Of a stretch of 9,480 nt of DNA, positions 5,807-9,480 are shown piece by piece. Both the position numbers and the translations under genes were made by a program. The number at the start of each line of letters is the position of its first letter. Position 1 is the stretch's first letter. This stretch comes from Rhodospirillaceae bacterium (GTDB lineage Bacteria > Pseudomonadota > Alphaproteobacteria > Micavibrionales > UBA2020), in assembly GCA_003524565.1 (NCBI GenBank), contig DQGU01000002.1, forward strand, positions 1 through 9,480, given 5' to 3'. A model generated the notes under the pieces. It made no database searches, was not told the DNA's origin, and was given only the letters and a program-made list of their open reading frames with translations.

Positions 5807-8527
5807 TTATTCATTCCCCTCGACATCCGGTCCTTCGCCGGCGTCGCGGATGACGGCGGCGGAGACGACTTGTTCGTCGGCTTCGATGCGGAAGAGGGTT
5901 ACGCCCTGCGTCTGGCGGCCGACGAAGCGGACGTCACCGACGGGCATGCGAATAATCTGGCCGCCGTTGGTGACGAGCATCACCTCGTCGCTGTCCTTGA
6001 TGTTATAGGAGCAGACGATTTCGCCGTTGCGCGCGGAGAGTTTCATGTTCCAGATGCCGGAGCCGCCGCGGCCCGTGGTGCGGTATTCGTACGCGGATGT
6101 ACGTTTACCAAACCCGCGGGAGGTAACGGCGAGCAGGAAATCTTCCTGCATGGCCAGTTCGTTGAAACGCTCGTCGGTCAAAACGACGTTGCCGGATGCG
6201 GATTCTTCTTCATCCCCCGCACCGTCTTCGCCGTCCTCGACCTGATTGCGCAGTTGCGATGCGCGCTTCAGATAGGCCATGCGCTCGTCCGCCGTGGCCT
6301 CGACATGGCGCAGGATGGAGATGGAAACGACTTCGTCGCCGTCCATCAGTTTGATACCGCGCACGCCGGTCGATGAGCGTGATTTGAACAGACGCAGCGT
6401 TTCGTCGCTGATGGGGAAGCGGATGGCTTTGCCCTTGCGCGTCGAAATCAGCAGGTCGCTGTTGGGCGGGCAGGTGCGCACGTCAATCAGCTGCTCGTCG
6501 CTGTCGAGTTTCATGGCAATCAGGCCGTTGGCACGGATGTTCTTGAAATCCTCAAGGCTGTTGCGGCGCACGGTGCCGTGGCTGGTCGCGAAAATCACGT
6601 CCAGCGAATCCCAGCTGTCCTCGTCCTCCGGCAGCGGCATAACGACGGAGATTTTTTCGTCTTTTTCCAGCGGCAGCAGGTTCACGAAGGCCTTGCCGCG
6701 CGACTGGGGCGTGCCCAGCGGCAGGCGGTACACCTTCATTTTATGCACGATGCCCTTGGATGTGAAGAACAGGACGGGCGTATGCGTATTGGCGATGAAA
6801 AGGTCGGTGACGAAATCTTCATCCTTCGTTTGCATGCCGGTGCGACCCTTGCCGCCGCGTTTTTGCGCGCGGTAGGTGGCGAGGGGTACGCGTTTGACGT
6901 AGCCGGTATGGCTGACAGTCACGACCATGTCTTCTTTCTGGATGAGCGCTTCGAGGTCGGTTTCGAATTCATCCGGAATAAGTTCGGTTTTGCGCGGGGT
7001 TGCGTATTTGTCGCGGATTTCCACCAGCTCGCTGCGCAGCAGCTCCATCAGCGCTTCGCGGCTGCCGAGGATGCGCAGGCACTCGGAGATATAAGCGCAA
7101 ACTTCCTTCAGCTCGTCGCCGATTTTGTCACGCTCCAGCGCCGTCAGGCGGTGCAGGCGCAAATCGAGAATGGCGCGCGCCTGCGTGTCGGACATTTTAT
7201 AGGTATTGCCTTCCGACATCGGGTATTCCGGATCGTCGATAAGCTGGATAAGCGGCGCGACGTCTTCGGCCGGCCATTGGCGCGCGGTCAGTTTTTCGCG
7301 CGCATCGTTCGGGTCGGACGCCGTGCGGATGATTTTGATGATTTCGTCGATATTCGCCACGGCAACGGCAAGGCCGGCCAAGATATGGGCGCGGTCGCGG
7401 GCTTTGCCCAGCTCGAAAATCGTGCGTTTGGTGATAACCTCTTCGCGAAAGGCGACGAAGGCGGAGATGAACTCCTTCAGGTTCAGCATCTGCGGGCGGC
7501 CGTAGTTGAGCGCCAGCATGTTCGCGCCGAAGCTGGATTGCAGCGGCGTATGTTTGTAAAGCTGGTTCATGACAACATCGGCAATCGCGTCGCGTTTCAG
7601 CTCGACAACGATGCGTACACCATCGCGGTCGGATTCATCGCGCAGGTCGCTGATGCCTTCGATAATCTTTTCGCGCACACATTCGGCGATGCGCTCCAGA
7701 AGGCGGGCTTTGTTTTGCTGATAGGGGACTTCGTGCACGATGATGGCTTCGCGGTCCTTGCGGATTTCTTCCACCGATGTTTTGGCACGCATGATGATGG
7801 AGCCGCGGCCCGTATGGTACATGCCCAGAATGCCGTTGCGGCCGAGAATTTGCGCGCCCGTCGGGAAATCGGGGCCGGGGATAATCTCGATAAGCTCGTC
7901 AATCGATACGTCCGGATTGTCGATATAGGCGCAGCAACCGGTGATGACTTCGCCAAGGTTATGCGGCGGAATGTTGGTGGCCATACCGACGGCAATACCG
8001 TTTGCGCCGTTGACGAGCAGGTTGGGGAAACGCGCGGGCAGCACCGTCGGCTCCAGCGTCGATTCATCGTAGTTGGGTTGGAAATCGACGGTTTCCTTGT
8101 CGATGTCCTCAAGCAGCGTTTCGGCGACCTTGTTCAGGCGCGCTTCGGTATAACGCATCGCGGCCGCAGGGTCGCCGTCCATCGAGCCGAAGTTACCCTG
8201 ACCGTCCACCAGCGTCAGGCGCATGGAGAAGTCCTGCGCCATACGCACCATCGCATCGTAAATCGCGCTGTCGCCGTGCGGGTGGTACTTACCCATGACG
8301 TCACCGACGATACGCGCGGATTTTTTATAGGGCTTGCTGCTGTCGTATCCGCCTTCGCGCATCGCATAAAGGATGCGGCGATGCACAGGCTTCAGGCCGT
8401 CGCGCACATCGGGCAGGGCGCGGCTGACGATGACGCTCATCGCGTAATCGAGGTAGGATTTTTGCATTTCCTCTTCGATGGTGATGGGCGCAATGCCTTG
8501 CTTGGGGGCGGTGTTGTCTGCGGTCAC
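5807..8527 (-). CDS. gyrA: DNA gyrase subunit A
   Basis: The DNA-cleaving subunit of gyrase, which with GyrB introduces negative supercoils using ATP. It is 906 residues from a GTG start at 8527, preceded by AGGGAAA about 7 bases upstream; frames extending to 8620 need a TTG and give an atypical N-terminus. The start of the winged-helix domain is typical ([20 protein letters not shown], 24-43). The catalytic tyrosine is Y126 in AAMRYTEAR. In the quinolone region, [10 protein letters not shown], the residues equivalent to E. coli S83 and D87 are S87 and D91, the unmutated pair. The GyrA box is QKRGGKG (555-561), a slight variant of QRRGGKG, so it should wrap DNA as gyrase rather than topoisomerase IV. 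Beyond it lie the repeats of the C-terminal pinwheel, with an acidic insertion at about 764-775. The gene stands alone, with its own terminator and a divergent neighbour. Confidence 0.98.
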   Translation of the reverse strand: MTADNTAPKQGIAPITIEEEMQKSYLDYAMSVIVSRALPDVRDGLKPVHRRILYAMREGGYDSSKPYKKSARIVGDVMGKYHPHGDSAIYDAMVRMAQDFSMRLTLVDGQGNFGSMDGDPAAAMRYTEARLNKVAETLLEDIDKETVDFQPNYDESTLEPTVLPARFPNLLVNGANGIAVGMATNIPPHNLGEVITGCCAYIDNPDVSIDELIEIIPGPDFPTGAQILGRNGILGMYHTGRGSIIMRAKTSVEEIRKDREAIIVHEVPYQQNKARLLERIAECVREKIIEGISDLRDESDRDGVRIVVELKRDAIADVVMNQLYKHTPLQSSFGANMLALNYGRPQMLNLKEFISAFVAFREEVITKRTIFELGKARDRAHILAGLAVAVANIDEIIKIIRTASDPNDAREKLTARQWPAEDVAPLIQLIDDPEYPMSEGNTYKMSDTQARAILDLRLHRLTALERDKIGDELKEVCAYISECLRILGSREALMELLRSELVEIRDKYATPRKTELIPDEFETDLEALIQKEDMVVTVSHTGYVKRVPLATYRAQKRGGKGRTGMQTKDEDFVTDLFIANTHTPVLFFTSKGIVHKMKVYRLPLGTPQSRGKAFVNLLPLEKDEKISVVMPLPEDEDSWDSLDVIFATSHGTVRRNSLEDFKNIRANGLIAMKLDSDEQLIDVRTCPPNSDLLISTRKGKAIRFPISDETLRLFKSRSSTGVRGIKLMDGDEVVSISILRHVEATADERMAYLKRASQLRNQVEDGEDGAGDEEESASGNVVLTDERFNELAMQEDFLLAVTSRGFGKRTSAYEYRTTGRGGSGIWNMKLSARNGEIVCSYNIKDSDEVMLVTNGGQIIRMPVGDVRFVGRQTQGVTLFRIEADEQVVSAAVIRDAGEGPDVEGNE

Positions 8528-8630
8528 GGGTTGTTTCCCTATGTGTTGTCTGCGCGCCCGAAAACTTCCTTGCCGCGGCCATTTTGGCCAGCGCGGAGCG
8601 GGGCGAACAGGTATGCTCAAAATCTGCTAT

Positions 8631-8659
8631 TTTTTAGCATTTTCTGGGCTTTATCACAA
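8631..8659 (-). promoter_or_regulatory. Candidate gyrA promoter
   Basis: On the minus strand TTGTGA (8659-8654) and TAAAAA (8636-8631) are 17 bases apart, each matching four of six consensus positions. Transcription would begin about 95 bases before the GTG start. A short palindrome, TGCTA/TAGCA (8625-8629 and 8635-8639), overlaps the -10 box and could be an operator. The match is moderate and other placements are possible. Confidence 0.35.
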
Positions 8660-8714
8660 TCTTTCATCTGCCCTGTTTTTCTGTAAATAGAGGATATTGG
8701 GCGAGGTGGTTTTG

Positions 8715-8759
8715 ATGCGCTGCCGCATGTTTTCAGGCGCTCAAAAATCTTGCAGCGCA
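8715..8759 (+). repeat. Overlapping, mutually exclusive inverted repeats
   Basis: TGCGCTGC (8716-8723) can pair with GCAGCGCA (8752-8759), an 8-pair stem. The same left arm can instead form a local hairpin, ATGCG (8715-8719) with CGCAT (8724-8728) around CTGC. Only one can exist at a time in a transcript. If transcribed this would be a two-state structure; if the hppA promoter lies just right of it, the long repeat could be an operator. Confidence 0.4.
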
Positions 8760-8775
8760 GCAAAATAATTCATAT

Positions 8776-8796
8776 AGGCCAAGGGTTTCTTGGCCT
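8776..8796 (+). repeat. 8-pair hairpin upstream of hppA
   Basis: AGGCCAAG (8776-8783) and CTTGGCCT (8789-8796) form a perfect stem around GGTTT. No T run follows, so it is not a good terminator. It lies between the candidate promoter and the hppA start and would be near the 5' end of the message if that promoter is right. Confidence 0.45.
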
Positions 8797-8848
8797 TGCC
8801 ATCGATATGAATATTGGGCATGTTCAGCCCACTCACATTCAAAAGAGG

Positions 8849-8890
8849 CCGCCGGGGGAGATTCTTTGCGTCAGCAAAAAACTCCGGCGG
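8849..8890 (+). promoter_or_regulatory. Nested stem-loop in the hppA leader
   Basis: CCGCCGG (8849-8855) pairs with CCGGCGG (8884-8890). Inside it TTTGC (8865-8869) pairs with GCAAA (8874-8878) around the tetraloop GTCA. The whole makes a long interrupted hairpin ending 42 bases before the hppA ATG. It does not cover the ribosome binding site, so a role in mRNA stability or attenuation is as likely as direct translational control. I do not recognise a known riboswitch. Confidence 0.4.
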
Positions 8891-8932
8891 GAAACAACAA
8901 CCAAAAACAAACGAACAACGAGGAAGTAATCA

Positions 8933-9480
8933 ATGACGTTGGATATCCAAACGATTATTCTGGGTTCCGGTCTTCTTGCTCTTCTGTATGGCGTGCTTAC
9001 CGGCTATCAGGTTTTGACTGCAAGCGCAGGCAACGCCCGTATGCAGGAAATTGCACAGGCCATTCAAGAAGGGGCAAGTGCCTATCTGAACCGCCAGTAC
9101 ACGACCATCGCCGCCGTCGGCGTCGTCGTCGCCATCATTCTGGGCATGACGCTCGGTCAGCAAGTCGGTATCGGCTTTGCTATCGGCGCCATCCTGTCCG
9201 GTCTTGCCGGTTACATCGGCATGAACGTGTCGGTGCGTGCCAACGTCCGCACCGCGGATGCGGCGCAAAAGGGCATGAAAGAAGCGCTCTCCATCGCTTT
9301 CAAATCGGGCGCCATCACCGGCATGCTGGTGGTTGGTCTCGGTCTGCTGGGCGTTGCGGGTTACTACTTCTTCCTGCTGTCCAAGGGCACGGAAACCCGC
9401 GCGGTGCTTGAAGCACTCGTCGCGCTTGGTTTCGGCGCCTCGCTGATTTCCATTTTCGCCCGTCTCGGCGGCGGCATCTT
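8933..9480 (+). CDS. hppA: Membrane-bound pyrophosphatase, N-terminal part
   Basis: The first 182 residues of an ion-translocating pyrophosphatase, cut by the window edge; the whole protein is normally near 700 residues with about 16 helices. It hydrolyses pyrophosphate and pumps H+ or Na+ across the inner membrane. After the first helix (about 5-27) the stretch [20 protein letters not shown] (33-52) is highly characteristic, followed by helices at about 58-75 and 77-95, [11 protein letters not shown], and [20 protein letters not shown]. The last visible segment, [18 protein letters not shown], leads in this family into the pyrophosphate-binding loops, which lie outside the window. The residues deciding K+ dependence and H+ or Na+ specificity are also outside. 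The ATG at 8933 has AGGAAG about 8 bases upstream. The pump salvages energy from pyrophosphate made by biosynthetic reactions, including the CoaD reaction, though no regulatory link is implied. Confidence 0.95.
   Translation, partial: MTLDIQTIILGSGLLALLYGVLTGYQVLTASAGNARMQEIAQAIQEGASAYLNRQYTTIAAVGVVVAIILGMTLGQQVGIGFAIGAILSGLAGYIGMNVSVRANVRTADAAQKGMKEALSIAFKSGAITGMLVVGLGLLGVAGYYFFLLSKGTETRAVLEALVALGFGASLISIFARLGGGI

Larger units (their letters stand above)
8528..8932. other. Divergent gyrA-hppA intergenic region
   Basis: A 405-base stretch with no convincing gene; the frames open across it lack a ribosome site and recognisable content. It is more AT-rich than the flanking genes and must hold the promoters of gyrA (leftward) and hppA (rightward). 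A candidate hppA promoter is TTGCAG (8751-8756), 17 bases, TATAGG (8774-8779), but the -35 match is poor. Several inverted repeats, listed separately, lie in the half nearer hppA. Confidence 0.6.

Noticed and set aside
6578..8686. 702-codon open frame on the plus strand opposite gyrA
   Set aside because: It lies antisense to an unmistakable gyrA and its protein is low-information and rich in H, D and R, as expected of a shadow frame in GC-rich DNA.
8866..9411. 181-codon frame overlapping the hppA start
   Set aside because: It is out of frame with hppA, which has a good ribosome site and the conserved N-terminus of the family.
1..9480. CRISPR array, insertion sequence, prophage or defence system
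   Set aside because: No regularly spaced repeats, transposase, integrase, capsid or defence-family proteins were seen in any frame.

Overview
The window appears to be two kinds of DNA joined inside a tRNA gene. From about position 1140 to the right edge it looks like an alphaproteobacterial chromosome of moderate GC. It carries gyrA, coaD and the start of a membrane pyrophosphatase gene (hppA), with several metabolic genes between them. The species is not recognised; a free-living alphaproteobacterium is an inference from the protein sequences and the gene set. From position 1 to about 1140 the DNA is clearly richer in GC. It carries a HigA-type antitoxin and an EmrE-like multidrug transporter, genes typical of accessory DNA, preceded by GC-rich hairpin repeats.

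Layout from left to right: hairpin repeats (1-90); higA-like gene (+, 193-516), convergent with an SMR efflux gene (-, 538-870); a GC-rich spacer with an inverted repeat (975-1006); tRNA-Lys(TTT) on the minus strand (1129-1203) with a good promoter at its 5' side; a Gfo/Idh/MocA oxidoreductase (+, 1355-2662), convergent with coaD (-, 2671-3258); a divergent pair of close-set genes for a glycerophosphodiester phosphodiesterase-like protein and a GNAT acetyltransferase (+, 3317-4825); an AT-rich gene for an unknown multi-pass membrane protein (+, 4879-5721); a strong bidirectional terminator (5754-5786); gyrA (-, 5807-8527); a 405-base divergent intergenic region rich in inverted repeats; and the first quarter of hppA (+, 8933 to the edge).

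Most of the right part is housekeeping: CoaD makes dephospho-CoA, GyrA is the cutting subunit of DNA gyrase, and HppA is a proton or sodium pump driven by pyrophosphate. The phosphodiesterase and acetyltransferase probably share a transcript. No pathway linking all the genes can be seen, and no CRISPR array, transposase, integrase or phage gene is visible.

The most notable observation is the tRNA-Lys gene. Its D, anticodon and T arms are sound, but the two halves of its acceptor stem do not match, and the mismatch falls where base composition changes. This is either the scar of an integration or recombination event at a tRNA gene, or a chimeric join made during assembly. Other points of interest are the foreign-looking membrane gene beside gyrA, the forced basic N-terminal extension of CoaD, and the structured region upstream of hppA. 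I did not find a convincing new multi-gene system.
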